Of a stretch of DNA of 64,000 bases, positions 35,329 through 44,846 are shown one piece after another; the stretch's first letter is position 1; every line of letters starts with the position of its first letter. Source of the DNA: an uncultured Eubacteriales bacterium (lineage in GTDB: Bacteria; Bacillota; Clostridia; Oscillospirales; Oscillospiraceae). The DNA lies in the NCBI GenBank assembly GCA_958402445.1, contig CATXTO010000002.1, positions 1 to 64,000 of the forward strand, read 5' to 3'. The position numbers and the translations under genes are program-made. The notes under the pieces were generated by a model. The model saw only the letters and a program-made list of their open reading frames with translations, made no database searches and had not been told where the DNA came from.

Positions 35329-37080
35329 CTATGGAGCAAATTGGCTCTGGTAAAGCTGGGCATAAAAACCACCTTTTTGCAGCAAATCCGTATGGCTTCC
35401 CTGCTCCACGACGCGCCCATCCCGCATCACCAGAATGACGTCCGCCTCCTGTATGGTGGAAAGCCGGTGCGCAACCAAAAAGCTGGTGCGGCCCTGCATC
35501 ATCTGTGCGAACGCAGCTTGGATTTTTTGCTCCGTTCGGGTATCGATAGACGAGGTGGCTTCGTCCAAGATTAAAATGGGCGGCAGGGAGAGCATAACCC
35601 GGGCGATGCACAAAAGCTGCTTTTGCCCCTGGGAGAGCGATCCGCCGGATTCTCCCAGCACTGTGTCATACCCCAGCGGAAGCCGCCGGATAAAGCCATG
35701 CGCGTGGGCTGACTTCGCGGCCTCCACCACCTCCTTGTCGGTTGCCTCCGGCTTTGCCATCGCAATATTATCCCGGACCGTGCCAGCCTTCAGCCAAGTG
35801 TCCTGAAGTACCATACCAAAACAGGCGCGTAACTCTCCCCGCGCCATATCCCGAGTCGATACACCATCTACCAAAATCTCCCCTTGCCGCACCTCGTAAA
35901 ATCGCATGAGAAGATTTATCATCGTAGTCTTACCACAGCCGGTGGGTCCGACGATGGCTACGCGCTGCCCTGGCTCCACGTGGAGGCAAAAATCCTCAAT
36001 CAGCGTTTGTTCTGGACTATAGGAGAACGAAACATGCTTCAAATCCACTCGACCGGCAACCTGATCTAACATCACAGGGAAAGCCGGGTCCTCGTCTTGT
36101 GTCGGTTCATCCAGCAGTTCAAAGACCCGTCCTGCACAAGCCAGGGCGTTTTGCAGCTCTGTCACGACACCGGAAATTTCGTTAAACGGCTTGGTATACT
36201 GGTTGGCGTAGCTCAAGAAGCTGGTTAGTCCGCCTACCGTCAAGCCGCCGCCCACCGCCGCCAGCGCCCCTACCAGGCCCACGCCTGCATAAACCAGGGC
36301 GTTGACAAAGCGGGTGCAGGGATTGGTCAAGGAGGAAAAAAAGGTCGCCCGGAGCGAGCAGCGGTTCAGCTGCTCGTTGACTTGATCAAACTGATGTAAG
36401 GATGCCGCCTCATGTCCAAAGGCCTGCACTACCTTCAGTTCTCCCAAAGTCTCGTCCAAAATCGAGGTTTGTTTTCCTCTGATCTCCGATTGCTGCCGGA
36501 ACATGGTATAGGTTCGTTTGGCCACAAAATTTGCCACGAACAACGACAGCGGCGTAATTAAGATTACGACTAGCGCAATTTTCCAGTTCACATACAGCAT
36601 AAATACCAGCGTCCCGCCAATGGTCATGACGCCAGTAAACAATTGCGTAAACCCCATGAGCAGCCCGTCGGAAAATTGGTCCACATCCGCCACTACCCGG
36701 CTAACAATTTCGCCCTGTGGATGTCCATCCAAATAGGAAAGCGGCAGGGATTGCAGATGCTCGAACGCCTCGTCCCGAAGATCCCGTACCACACGGAAGG
36801 CAATTCGGTTATTGAGCTCCCCCATAGACCACTGCGACAAAGCGCTGATTAAGACGACAATGCTGATTTGCAGAAGAAACCCGCGAACTGCCTGAAAATT
36901 CACCCTGCCTGGTCCCACGATACAGTCCACACTTTTTCCCACTAAAATTGGCACATAAAGCTGTAAAAGAACCGTAAGCAGCGCCAACAGCAACGTGGCT
37001 GACAGCAGCAGCCAATGAGGCCCAATGGAGCGCAGAACTCTTCTCAAGGTTTTCTCTTGTGTGGATCGTTTATGCCCCAT
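35329..37080 (-). CDS. ABC exporter subunit B (heterodimer), degenerate signature motif
   Basis: A 583-residue half-transporter with six membrane segments and a C-terminal ATPase. Walker A is GPTGCGKTTMI and Walker B ILILDEATSSID with catalytic Glu intact; the switch is VAHRLST. The signature is LSQGQKQ instead of LSGGQ. With the partner's degenerate Walker B, this leaves one consensus ATP site, the pattern of BmrCD/TM287-288 exporters. It overlaps the partner gene by 11 bp. AAAGGAGG is nine bases before ATG. Confidence 0.92.
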   Translation of the reverse strand: MGHKRSTQEKTLRRVLRSIGPHWLLLSATLLLALLTVLLQLYVPILVGKSVDCIVGPGRVNFQAVRGFLLQISIVVLISALSQWSMGELNNRIAFRVVRDLRDEAFEHLQSLPLSYLDGHPQGEIVSRVVADVDQFSDGLLMGFTQLFTGVMTIGGTLVFMLYVNWKIALVVILITPLSLFVANFVAKRTYTMFRQQSEIRGKQTSILDETLGELKVVQAFGHEAASLHQFDQVNEQLNRCSLRATFFSSLTNPCTRFVNALVYAGVGLVGALAAVGGGLTVGGLTSFLSYANQYTKPFNEISGVVTELQNALACAGRVFELLDEPTQDEDPAFPVMLDQVAGRVDLKHVSFSYSPEQTLIEDFCLHVEPGQRVAIVGPTGCGKTTMINLLMRFYEVRQGEILVDGVSTRDMARGELRACFGMVLQDTWLKAGTVRDNIAMAKPEATDKEVVEAAKSAHAHGFIRRLPLGYDTVLGESGGSLSQGQKQLLCIARVMLSLPPILILDEATSSIDTRTEQKIQAAFAQMMQGRTSFLVAHRLSTIQEADVILVMRDGRVVEQGSHTDLLQKGGFYAQLYQSQFAP

Positions 37081-38824
37081 GGAATTCAGCCTCCTTTGGA
37101 AACTGGGAATAATAGATCTCCTGATAAACCGAGCAGTTTTTCAGTAGTTCCTGATGGGTTCCACGTCCTGCTACCTTTCCGTCCTCCAGCACAAAGATTA
37201 AGTCGGCATGCCGGATGGAAGCGGCCCGCTGCGATACGACGAATGTGGTGGGGGGCTCCGGCATCGTCCGGATTGCGGACCGGAGCTTGGCATCCGTTGC
37301 ATAATCCAGCGCAGACGCGCTGTCGTCCAAAATTAAAATCTCCGGCCTTCGCACCAATGCTCGGGCTATGGTAAGCCGCTGCCGCTGGCCACCAGACAAA
37401 TTTCGACCTCCCTGCTCGACAACGGCATCCAGGCCTCCCTCCTTCGCCTTGACAAACTCCATGGCCTGGGCAAGCTCCAGCGCATCTAACAGCTCTTCTT
37501 CCGTGGCCTCTGGGTTTCCCCACAGCAGGTTGGAACGAATGGTCCCCTGAAACAGCACTGCTTTCTGGGTGACCACGCCAATTTTTCCCCGGAGGGCATG
37601 GGTGGAAAATTCCTTTACGTCCACCCCATCTACTCGCACCTCACCCCGGGTCGCGTCATAAAAGCGAGGGATTAAACTGATCAGCGCAGACTTGCCGGAA
37701 CCCGTGCCGCCAATGATACCAATGGTCTGCCCCGGCTCCGCTACAAAATCCACATCGGTTATGGCCTCCGCCCCGCCGCCCGGAAAGGTCAGGCTCACTT
37801 GGCGGAACTCTACCCGTCCCCGGTGCTCACCCTCGGGCGGCTTTCTGGTTCCCGGCGACTGGCTGGCGGATATCTCAAAAATTCCCTGAACGCGATTCCC
37901 ACATGCCGCAGACTTTGTCAAGGTGATAATCAAGTTCGCAAATTTAATCAGCTCCACCAAGATTTGGGTCATGTAGTTGTACAACGCCACAACTTGGCCC
38001 TGGGTCAGCATGCCGCTATGGACTCGCACCGCCCCCGTCTGAATCAGCACCACCACCGCCAAATTGAGAATCACGTAGGTGACCGGATTCAGTAAGTTAG
38101 AGAACCGGCCCACTTGAAGCTGCATACGGTAGAGACGCTGATTCCGCTGGAAGAATTCTGCGGCCTGCTCCCCTTCCTTGCGAAAGGCCCGCAGAACGCG
38201 GACGCCCGCCAGGTTTTGCCTCGTTGCGGAAGTGATCTCATCCAAACGGGACTGTACCCGCCGATACATGGGAATTGTGACCAAAATAATGGCGAACACC
38301 CCAGCAAACAGCACAGGAATTGCCACTGCAAAAATCCACGCGGCGGATACATCGATGGTAAATGCCAGAATCATGGCGCCAAAAACCACAAAGGGGGAGC
38401 GCAGCAAAAGCCGCAGGGCCAGGTTAATACCGTTTTGCAGCTGATTGACATCGCTGGTCATCCGCGTAATCATCGTGGAAGCGCCAAGACTGTCAATATC
38501 CGCATAGGACAGGCCCAAAACATGCGAAAATAAGGCGTGCCGAATTTTCGTGGCAAAACCGGTGGCCGCTTTGGCCGCAAAATATTGGGCGGTAACCGAG
38601 CAAAGCAGCCCGACCAACGCCAGTGCGACCAGCACGCCGCACATTCTGCCGATATAGGGCCTGTCGGCACTTGCAATTCCCCGATCAATGATGGCCGCCA
38701 TCACCAGAGGAACGAACAACTCGAAGCCCGCCTCCAGCAGTTTAAATATGGGACCCCAGATACACTCTTTTCGACAATCTTTTAAAAAACGAAGTAGCTT
38801 TTTCAAGGTGCTCACCCACCGCAC
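37070..38824 (-). CDS. ABC exporter subunit A (heterodimer), degenerate catalytic site
   Basis: A 584-residue half-transporter. The ATPase has Walker A GGTGSGKSALI and signature NLSGGQRQR, but Walker B reads ILILDDSASALD, with Asp for the catalytic Glu, and the switch His is replaced by Gln (VVSQRAAS). These changes mark the non-hydrolytic site of heterodimeric multidrug exporters. The start is GTG 38824 (or GTG 38815), with GGAA ~11 bases upstream of the latter region, so the exact start is uncertain. Confidence 0.9.
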   Translation of the reverse strand: MRWVSTLKKLLRFLKDCRKECIWGPIFKLLEAGFELFVPLVMAAIIDRGIASADRPYIGRMCGVLVALALVGLLCSVTAQYFAAKAATGFATKIRHALFSHVLGLSYADIDSLGASTMITRMTSDVNQLQNGINLALRLLLRSPFVVFGAMILAFTIDVSAAWIFAVAIPVLFAGVFAIILVTIPMYRRVQSRLDEITSATRQNLAGVRVLRAFRKEGEQAAEFFQRNQRLYRMQLQVGRFSNLLNPVTYVILNLAVVVLIQTGAVRVHSGMLTQGQVVALYNYMTQILVELIKFANLIITLTKSAACGNRVQGIFEISASQSPGTRKPPEGEHRGRVEFRQVSLTFPGGGAEAITDVDFVAEPGQTIGIIGGTGSGKSALISLIPRFYDATRGEVRVDGVDVKEFSTHALRGKIGVVTQKAVLFQGTIRSNLLWGNPEATEEELLDALELAQAMEFVKAKEGGLDAVVEQGGRNLSGGQRQRLTIARALVRRPEILILDDSASALDYATDAKLRSAIRTMPEPPTTFVVSQRAASIRHADLIFVLEDGKVAGRGTHQELLKNCSVYQEIYYSQFPKEAEFHGA

Positions 38825-38923
38825 TGAGCGGCATTTCCTTCCTCACTGGATTCCTCCGCCATTATATCTCCAAACAGGTTTAATCGCAACTTTTTTCAGG
38901 CATCCTGTCTGGTATTTTCTTTG

Positions 38924-38952
38924 TTGCAACACTTTCCAGGATATGGTATGAT
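38924..38952 (+). promoter_or_regulatory. Promoter of the GH3 gene
   Basis: TTGCAA (38924-38929), 17-bp spacer and TATGAT (38947-38952), 73 bp before ATG. Confidence 0.75.
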
Positions 38953-39025
38953 AAAATACATGGGTTATCATGATTTCATATCTTCTATTTTGCCGCATAT
39001 TAGATTTTAACCTTGGAGGCGCCTT

Positions 39026-40357
39026 ATGAAAAATTCCGATGATTTTTTACAGCAGATGCGGCGCAGACGGCGGCAGCGGACCATGACCAAAATTCTGACG
39101 ATTTTTTTCCTTCTTTGCGCTTTTGTGGTCATCGGCGTTCTATTGTATCATGTATTCGTTCCCCCTGTGACCGAGCCGTCTCTTACGGAGCCTCAGCCCA
39201 CCAAGGAAGCCACCCGTCCAACCAGGGAGGAAACCCGGAGCACAACCGCTCCGGCAACAACCTCCCCGGAAACCGCTTCTTCTATGGAAGAAACCGTGCC
39301 GTCTTTGGAGCAACGGGCACGGGCGGTCCTGGATGGTATGACACAGGAAGAAAAAATTTATCAGTTATTTATTGTCCGTCCGGAGGCACTTTTGGATACC
39401 TCCAATCCCGCGACAGCCGCAGGGATGGAGCTGTGTGCGGCCTTGGTAAAGCAGCCTGTGGGCGGCGTTGTATTCTTCTCGGATAACATTTTGGATCCGG
39501 TGCAGTGCAGGTCCATGATTACAAACCTACAGGGCTCTGCCAGCGTCCGGATGTTTATTGCCGTGGACGAGGAGGGCGGCTCGGTAGCCCGTATCGGCTC
39601 CAATTCCGCTATGGGAACCACGCAATTTCCTCCTATGGGGGAAATCGGGCGCCAGGGCGACCCGGAAAGGGCCTATGACGTAGGAATCACCATCGGAAAA
39701 GAAATCGCGCTGCTGGGTTTTAATCTGGATATGGCGCCGGTAGCAGATGTGAACACCAATCCGAATAACCCCGTCATTGGCACCCGCGCCTTTAGCCCCG
39801 ATCCAGCGGTAGCCGCCGGTATGGTCGCCTCCTGCGTTCGCGGGTTTACTGACAGCGGCGTCCTGTCCTGCATAAAGCACTTCCCCGGCCATGGCGATAC
39901 AGAAACCGACTCCCATCAGGGCTATGCTGAGACGCAAAAAACACTGGAGCAAATGAAGGAAACTGAGCTGATCCCCTTCTGTTCCGGCATCCAAGCGGGA
40001 GTTCCTATGGTCATGGCCGGGCACATCACCTGTCCCAATGTCACAAGCGACGGACTGCCTGCCTCTCTCTCCCCTTATCTTATAACCGTGGTACTACGGG
40101 ATAGTCTGGGATTTTCTGGCGTCGTCATCACGGATTCCCTGGAAATGGAGGCTATCACAGACGCCTACTCGCCGGGAGAGGCCGCTGTACTTGCGCTGCA
40201 ATCGGGATGCGATATGCTGTTGATGCCAAAGAGCCTCTCTGAAGCCGTTTCCGGCATACAAAACGCGCTGGAAAGCGACACGCTTTCCGCGCAACGAATC
40301 GATGAGAGCGTTCTTCGAATTTTGACATTAAAACTGGAGTATGGCATTTTGACATAA
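39026..40357 (+). CDS. Membrane-anchored GH3 beta-N-acetylhexosaminidase (NagZ family)
   Basis: A 443-residue protein. A basic N-terminus and one membrane segment (~22-46) are followed by a Pro/Thr/Glu-rich linker (~48-90) and the GH3 N-terminal barrel. The NagZ signature KHFPGHGDTETDSHQG carries the catalytic His, and the nucleophile Asp is in VVITDSLEMEAI. Extracellular location suggests cleavage of GlcNAc from peptidoglycan fragments or host glycans, possibly feeding the nagA pathway at 22.8-26.5 kb. GGAGGCG lies before ATG. Confidence 0.9.
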   Translation: MKNSDDFLQQMRRRRRQRTMTKILTIFFLLCAFVVIGVLLYHVFVPPVTEPSLTEPQPTKEATRPTREETRSTTAPATTSPETASSMEETVPSLEQRARAVLDGMTQEEKIYQLFIVRPEALLDTSNPATAAGMELCAALVKQPVGGVVFFSDNILDPVQCRSMITNLQGSASVRMFIAVDEEGGSVARIGSNSAMGTTQFPPMGEIGRQGDPERAYDVGITIGKEIALLGFNLDMAPVADVNTNPNNPVIGTRAFSPDPAVAAGMVASCVRGFTDSGVLSCIKHFPGHGDTETDSHQGYAETQKTLEQMKETELIPFCSGIQAGVPMVMAGHITCPNVTSDGLPASLSPYLITVVLRDSLGFSGVVITDSLEMEAITDAYSPGEAAVLALQSGCDMLLMPKSLSEAVSGIQNALESDTLSAQRIDESVLRILTLKLEYGILT

Positions 40358-40362
40358 AGGAA

Positions 40363-40407
40363 GCCAGCCACCGCAAATTTGGAGACTCCAAATTTGCGGT
40401 GGCTGGC
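40363..40407. terminator. 21-bp perfect stem terminator after the GH3 gene
   Basis: GCCAGCCACCGCAAATTTGGA pairs perfectly with its complement around GAC. CCTTTG follows on the plus strand, TTCCTTTA on the minus strand. Confidence 0.75.
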
Positions 40408-40509
40408 CCTTTGCAGGTCTGCCTTCATTATGGCATGCACCTGATGCTGAACCCCTCGCTCATCTAAGATCGGTACATTACGAATAGGATTAAGCAGCGG
40501 CACTTGGTT

Positions 40510-41040
40510 TCAGTCCAACCATTTTTCGTATAATTTGAACCAGTTTAAGCCATACACGCCCAGCCCCAAATCAACGGTTGCAATATATTGAAATCCACAT
40601 TTTTCATACAGACGAATTGCAGGCAGATTCTTTTCATAAACGTCCAATCGGAGCGACTTGATATGGGTCCTCCGGCCGTAATCGGCAGCAAAATACAACA
40701 AAGCATGCCCGATCCCTCTCGATAGATATTCCGGATGAACCGCCAACGTGTAAATCACCAGTACAGCCTCATCTGGCAATTCAGCTCTCCATTTCACCTC
40801 TCGATAAGCCGGTTCTGGTTCATGTCTCAACATAATTGAGCCAACAACCTTCCCGCTTACCACCGCTACATACAAACACCCCTCCTGAATCCCCTGTACT
40901 GCAGTATCCCGAACCGGGTAAATCCCCTTGCGCCAACCGGGGTAATTAATCGTACTTGCCAGGTGTTCATTTACAGCGTCATAGAGACGCTCCAACGCGT
41001 CTATATCTTCCCTTTTTCCCAACCGAATGCGTGGGTCCAA
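40510..41040 (-). CDS. GNAT-family N-acetyltransferase
   Basis: A 176-residue protein with the GNAT acetyl-CoA core: motif A LAVHPEYLSRGIGHALLYFAADYG and the motif B region LDVYEKNLPAIRLYEKCGF. The substrate is unknown. The start is TTG 41040 with AAGGTGG four bases upstream; no nearby ATG fits. The 100 bp after its stop encode an in-frame-looking fragment that I could not assign. Confidence 0.88.
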   Translation of the reverse strand: MDPRIRLGKREDIDALERLYDAVNEHLASTINYPGWRKGIYPVRDTAVQGIQEGCLYVAVVSGKVVGSIMLRHEPEPAYREVKWRAELPDEAVLVIYTLAVHPEYLSRGIGHALLYFAADYGRRTHIKSLRLDVYEKNLPAIRLYEKCGFQYIATVDLGLGVYGLNWFKLYEKWLD

Positions 41041-41070
41041 TTGGCCACCTTCTTTCTATCAATGATAGTA

Positions 41071-41736
41071 TTAATGGAATAGTCTTAATTTCCCTTTTTC
41101 TAAATAGTGCACATAATCACAAAGCCCGGCCACCTTGTCGGAATGGGTAACGATAATGACGCACTTGCCCTGCTCATGAGCAATATCCCGGAAGATGCCC
41201 ATGATGTTCTCCTCGGTCTCGCCGTCCAAATTGCCGGTGGGTTCGTCCGCGATAATAAGAGTTGGATCGTGGGAGAGCGCCCTGGCAATCCCCACCCGCT
41301 GCTGCTCGCCGCCCGACAGCTTCAAGACCTTCCTATCGGCGGTTTCCCGGTCGATGCCTATCTGCTCCAGCATCGCATAAGCGGCCTTACGCTTGTTTTT
41401 TGCTTTCGTTCCCGAGATGTGCATGGAAAGCTCAACGTTTTCCATCGCTGTGGTGTTCGTGAGCAAGTTGTAGCCCTGAAAAATCACGCCGATGTCTGTG
41501 GCACGGTACCGGTCACGGTCGAGTTGCCGCATATCCTTGCCGTTGTAGGATACAAGGCCGCTGGTTGTGAGGTCTAAACCTGAAATTAAGGAGAGCAACG
41601 TGCTTTTGCCAGCCCCGGATTTTCCCATAATTCCGTAGAGCGCGCCGGTCTTGAAATCCACGTGGATGTCCTTCAAAACGGATTTCTTCGTACCATTATA
41701 TTGATAAGTCACGTTCTGCAACGATAAGATACGCAT
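41071..41736 (-). CDS. ABC transporter ATPase, MacB/LolD type
   Basis: A 221-residue ATPase: Walker A GKSGAGKST, signature LSGGEQQRVGIARAL and Walker B LIIADEPTGNLD. It pairs with the FtsX-like permease, whose stop lies two bases before this start. The group is associated with antibiotic or antimicrobial-peptide resistance. It is the last gene of the BlaI-controlled operon. The longer upstream frame lies inside the permease gene and is not used. Confidence 0.92.
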   Translation of the reverse strand: MRILSLQNVTYQYNGTKKSVLKDIHVDFKTGALYGIMGKSGAGKSTLLSLISGLDLTTSGLVSYNGKDMRQLDRDRYRATDIGVIFQGYNLLTNTTAMENVELSMHISGTKAKNKRKAAYAMLEQIGIDRETADRKVLKLSGGEQQRVGIARALSHDPTLIIADEPTGNLDGETEENIMGIFRDIAHEQGKCVIIVTHSDKVAGLCDYVHYLEKGKLRLFH

Positions 41737-41738
41737 GG

Positions 41739-43082
41739 TTAGCCCCTTTCCGACAGTATTTTCATTGGCTCGAATCCCGTGATGTAGAGAATCCCCGCCA
41801 TAGAAGAAATCAAAACCAGTACCAGCGCCAAACCGCCAATTTGCCCAATGGCTTGTGGGGTCAGCTGAACCGAAATCTCTGAAATGGCGCTTTCTTCCTC
41901 CACGCCGGGCAGAAGCTCCATGGTTCCGCTGTTTTGCTTCTGCTCCTCGGCAATGCGGATTTGATTCTCCAGCAGCATATCCGCGATGGGCTGGGAGAGC
42001 GTGGTGGAAAGCGCCAGACCAATGGTCAGGCAAACGAGAGCGATCGTCAGGGATTCGCAGACCATGCCCACAATTACTTTGCCACGCTTCATCCCCATGG
42101 CCCGCAGCACACCGATTTCATATTTGCGCTCTCGGACAGCCAGCACCGAGAGGAACAGCAGGATGACTCCACCGAATATTAAAACCACCACCAGAAAAAT
42201 GGTCACAATTTTGGAAATACCCTCCACCGGGCCGACAATTTTGTTGTATGCCTCCTCGTCGGTAGTCACCCGGTAATAAGGGGCCAGCCCTTTTCCCGCC
42301 GCCTCTTTCTGGAACGCTTCCAGCATACCGGGGTCTTTCAAAAAATAGGTGGCGTTCAGTACACCACGCGCTTCGTACATCTCAATGCCCATAGCCGTTT
42401 CCATGTCAGTGAGGATTTCATTGCCTCTGTTGAGCAGAGGATATTGAAAACCGGGTTTGCCGTCTGGCAGGTTGTCCTGATAAATGCCGCAAACTGTGAG
42501 GGTGTGGGGCATAAGTGCCTTTTCATCCGTGTTTGTAATGGTGATTGTATCCCCGACCCTGAGGTCGTTGAGGCGTGCAAGCTCCTCGCTGATCATGCAC
42601 TCGTTTGGTTCCTGGAAGGCCCGCCCATCTATAATCGAGCGGCTACCGTTTGCGAAGTCCTCACTGATATTCGGGTCGGAGGAAGCGATGACTTTCGCCA
42701 CCGGCGGCAATGAGTCCCCTCCCTGCATAGTAGCTCCTCCGCCTGCCACGTCGCCATCCAGCGCCTTTAAATCCTCCAGTGCTACGGAAAGCGAAGATAG
42801 ATAGTCTGTTTTTAGCAGCAGGTCAGACTTGGCAATTTCCATCTGCTGCTGTGCTGTGGGATACTGGACGTCAGTGTGCTGCTTGGCGATCTCCGTATCC
42901 AAAAACAAGGTCACTTCGGCGCCGAACCGCGACTTGTAGTCCTCGGTGACCGAATCTACTGTGGTGTTAATGACGATGGAAACGGAGACGGTGAGAATGA
43001 TCGCTAACGTAATCAGGCCGATCAGGATATTCCGCCCCTTGTTCCGGCACAGGTTTTTCAGGGCGTTTTTCAGTAAGTACAT
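41739..43082 (-). CDS. FtsX-like/MacB ABC permease
   Basis: A 447-residue permease with one N-terminal membrane segment (~15-38), a large extracytoplasmic domain (~40-275) and three C-terminal segments, including the FtsX block VLAVRERKYEIGVLRAMGMKRGKV. The MacB-type topology indicates mechanotransmission rather than channel transport. GGAG lies eight bases before ATG 43082; a TTG 18 bases upstream is less likely. It is 28 bp after the BlaR1-like gene. Confidence 0.9.
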   Translation of the reverse strand: MYLLKNALKNLCRNKGRNILIGLITLAIILTVSVSIVINTTVDSVTEDYKSRFGAEVTLFLDTEIAKQHTDVQYPTAQQQMEIAKSDLLLKTDYLSSLSVALEDLKALDGDVAGGGATMQGGDSLPPVAKVIASSDPNISEDFANGSRSIIDGRAFQEPNECMISEELARLNDLRVGDTITITNTDEKALMPHTLTVCGIYQDNLPDGKPGFQYPLLNRGNEILTDMETAMGIEMYEARGVLNATYFLKDPGMLEAFQKEAAGKGLAPYYRVTTDEEAYNKIVGPVEGISKIVTIFLVVVLIFGGVILLFLSVLAVRERKYEIGVLRAMGMKRGKVIVGMVCESLTIALVCLTIGLALSTTLSQPIADMLLENQIRIAEEQKQNSGTMELLPGVEEESAISEISVQLTPQAIGQIGGLALVLVLISSMAGILYITGFEPMKILSERG

Positions 43083-43110
43083 AAGTTCATCTCCATTCAA
43101 AGGTAGCTTT

Positions 43111-44094
43111 TCAAGCTATTGGAACAGTAAACGCGATTCCCACCTTCATCATAAATGTGACAAAGGTCAGCAGCGCGAGAATGGCAATGCTCAGCATGGC
43201 GATTCCGATAAACAGAGCGGGCGCGTACCGGCTGTGCATGATTGACAAAATGCGCTCCTCGGTCGCGCTTTTGCTGAAATGGCTGGCGAGCGGCAGTGTT
43301 GTGCCTTTTTCCTCGGCGAGAGCCAGCAGCGCCATTGCGTATTCGGATTTACTTTCTTTGGTGATCCCCAGCTTTTTCAGGACGCATTCATCACAGTGCA
43401 GTTCGATGTCCCGGCTCAGCAGGATGTGCATCGCCCAAACCATGGGGTTATACCAGCACAGGCAAAGCACGATGCTGGAACCCCATTTCCACAAGACATC
43501 GAAATGCTTGATGTGGTTGAGTTCATGCGATAGGACAAAACGTAACCGTTTGGTATCGTCTAAATCCATTGTAGTGGGCAACAGGATGACGGGCCGGAGA
43601 ACGCCGTAGGTCAAGGCGCTCGACAGTTCCGGGCATCTTAAAACCTTTACGTTCCTCCGGACTCGGTTCGCATTCATCCAAAGCTCCACAGTCTCTGCTT
43701 CGACGGGATAGGCAAACCGAAAAATTCGTTTGCCGCGAAGATGGTTGATGATGAACCAAGCGATCAGAGCCAGGCAGCCCGCCAGCCAAACCCATATCAG
43801 AAAGTTTGGAGTCGAATAGGTCGTAAACACCATACTGGTATTTGCCATGTCGTTGGACTCCGCGCCTGGCATTCTGTTGAAAATCGGTAGAAAAGCGAGC
43901 CACATCTCCTCGATACTCGGAATGGAAAAACCCAACGAGAGATTCCCTGTATAGGGGATAATCAACCTTAACAGCGCCAGCGCCCATAGGCCCATGAAGA
44001 CCTTTTTCGGCAGCTTATAGAGAAACAGTGAGCGGAACACCACAATCAGCAGGATTAAGAGGGTGGCCCGCATCTGCATGGAAAACAAAGTCAT
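43111..44094 (-). CDS. BlaR1/MecR1-like M56 metalloprotease sensor
   Basis: A 327-residue membrane protein with about four segments and the M56 zinc motif VLSHELNHIKHFDVLWKW. SSALTYGVLRPVILLP and DIELHCDECVLKKLG are typical of BlaR1. It ends at a final membrane segment and lacks the C-terminal penicillin-binding sensor, so beta-lactam sensing is not expected. It probably triggers removal of the BlaI repressor on an unknown membrane signal. Its start is one base after the blaI stop. Confidence 0.9.
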   Translation of the reverse strand: MTLFSMQMRATLLILLIVVFRSLFLYKLPKKVFMGLWALALLRLIIPYTGNLSLGFSIPSIEEMWLAFLPIFNRMPGAESNDMANTSMVFTTYSTPNFLIWVWLAGCLALIAWFIINHLRGKRIFRFAYPVEAETVELWMNANRVRRNVKVLRCPELSSALTYGVLRPVILLPTTMDLDDTKRLRFVLSHELNHIKHFDVLWKWGSSIVLCLCWYNPMVWAMHILLSRDIELHCDECVLKKLGITKESKSEYAMALLALAEEKGTTLPLASHFSKSATEERILSIMHSRYAPALFIGIAMLSIAILALLTFVTFMMKVGIAFTVPIA

Positions 44095-44095
44095 T

Positions 44096-44458
44096 CTAAT
44101 CCTCCCAATCCTTTACTATTTTTCGCAGGCGTTTAATCTCCTCATGAGACAAATCCCGCTTTCCCAGAATAGAGGCTACCAGTTTGTCTGCCGAGCCGTC
44201 GTACAATTTGTTGATCAGCTCTTCGGTCTCTAGCTCCTGCGCTTCTTCCTTCGTCACCAGCGCCTTGCATAGGAAACCCGGTTCCATGCGCTCAATCGCC
44301 TGCTTGTCGATACACCGTTTGATAAGTGTATAGGTGGCACTGCGGCTGTAGCTGTACTTTTCTTTGAGCGTTTCAAAAATGTGCTTGGCACTCACGGTTC
44401 CTTCGTTCCAAATCACATCCATTACTTTCAGCTCCGCGTCGTGCAGTTTTACTTCCAT
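44096..44458 (-). CDS. BlaI/MecI-family repressor
   Basis: A 120-residue winged-helix repressor: LHDAELKVMDVIWNEGTVSAKHIFETL and YSYSRSATYTLIKRCIDKQAI form the DNA-binding domain, and the C-terminal ~45 residues are the dimerisation region. It should bind the two TCTAC-N4-GTAGA dyads in its own promoter and be inactivated through the adjacent BlaR1-like protease. It is the first gene of the operon blaI-blaR1-permease-ATPase. Confidence 0.93.
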   Translation of the reverse strand: MEVKLHDAELKVMDVIWNEGTVSAKHIFETLKEKYSYSRSATYTLIKRCIDKQAIERMEPGFLCKALVTKEEAQELETEELINKLYDGSADKLVASILGKRDLSHEEIKRLRKIVKDWED

Positions 44459-44474
44459 AAAATAGCCCCCTTAG

Positions 44475-44527
44475 TCTACCGCTGTAGATTTTTTATATAG
44501 TCTACCACAGTAGATTCATCTTGTCAA
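44475..44527 (-). promoter_or_regulatory. BlaI operon promoter with two operators
   Basis: TTGACA (44522-44527), 17-bp spacer and TAGACT (44499-44504) on the minus strand. Two perfect dyads TCTAC-N4-GTAGA lie at 44501-44514, covering the -10 box, and at 44475-44488, just downstream. Their centres are 26 bp apart. This layout is expected of BlaI-type autorepression. Confidence 0.88.
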
Positions 44528-44846
44528 TAACCATTTTTACCCATACGCATAGGCTAGCCTCCAATCATGAAAGGCGTTGGGAAAATACATGACAAAAGGC
44601 TTTTATCTGCAAGGTCTTGCAGATAAAATAAAGTAATTCTTGTCCTAGCAGAAGTGAGGATAAATCACCCCACATAAATAGAAGAAGTCGACTGCTTATC
44701 AGCAATCGACTTCTTCTATTTATGGCGGCATGAGGTGGATAAAATCCGAACTCTGCTGCCAAAGCAACATGATTTACGTATGAGTTGGTCATACAGATAG
44801 TCGTTTACAGAGGGGGGCGAGCCAGCTTACAAATATTTATCATCTT
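44528..44846. other. Intergenic region with two long inverted repeats
   Basis: Inverted repeats lie at 44601-44628 (13-bp stem TTTTATCTGCAAG) and 44674-44723 (18-bp stem ATAAATAGAAGAAGTCGA with a 14-nt loop). Either may end transcription from the nuclease-helicase gene. No gene is visible. Confidence 0.6.

Noticed and set aside
40408..40503. Short protein-like minus-strand segment (NPIRNVPILDERGV) after the GNAT gene
   Set aside because: Too short to assign; it reads into the GH3 terminator. It could be a remnant but nothing supports a gene.
44674..44723. 18-bp inverted repeat as an attachment site of an integrated element
   Set aside because: No integrase is present and no copy of the tRNA-Ser 3' end was found nearby; a terminator is the simpler reading.
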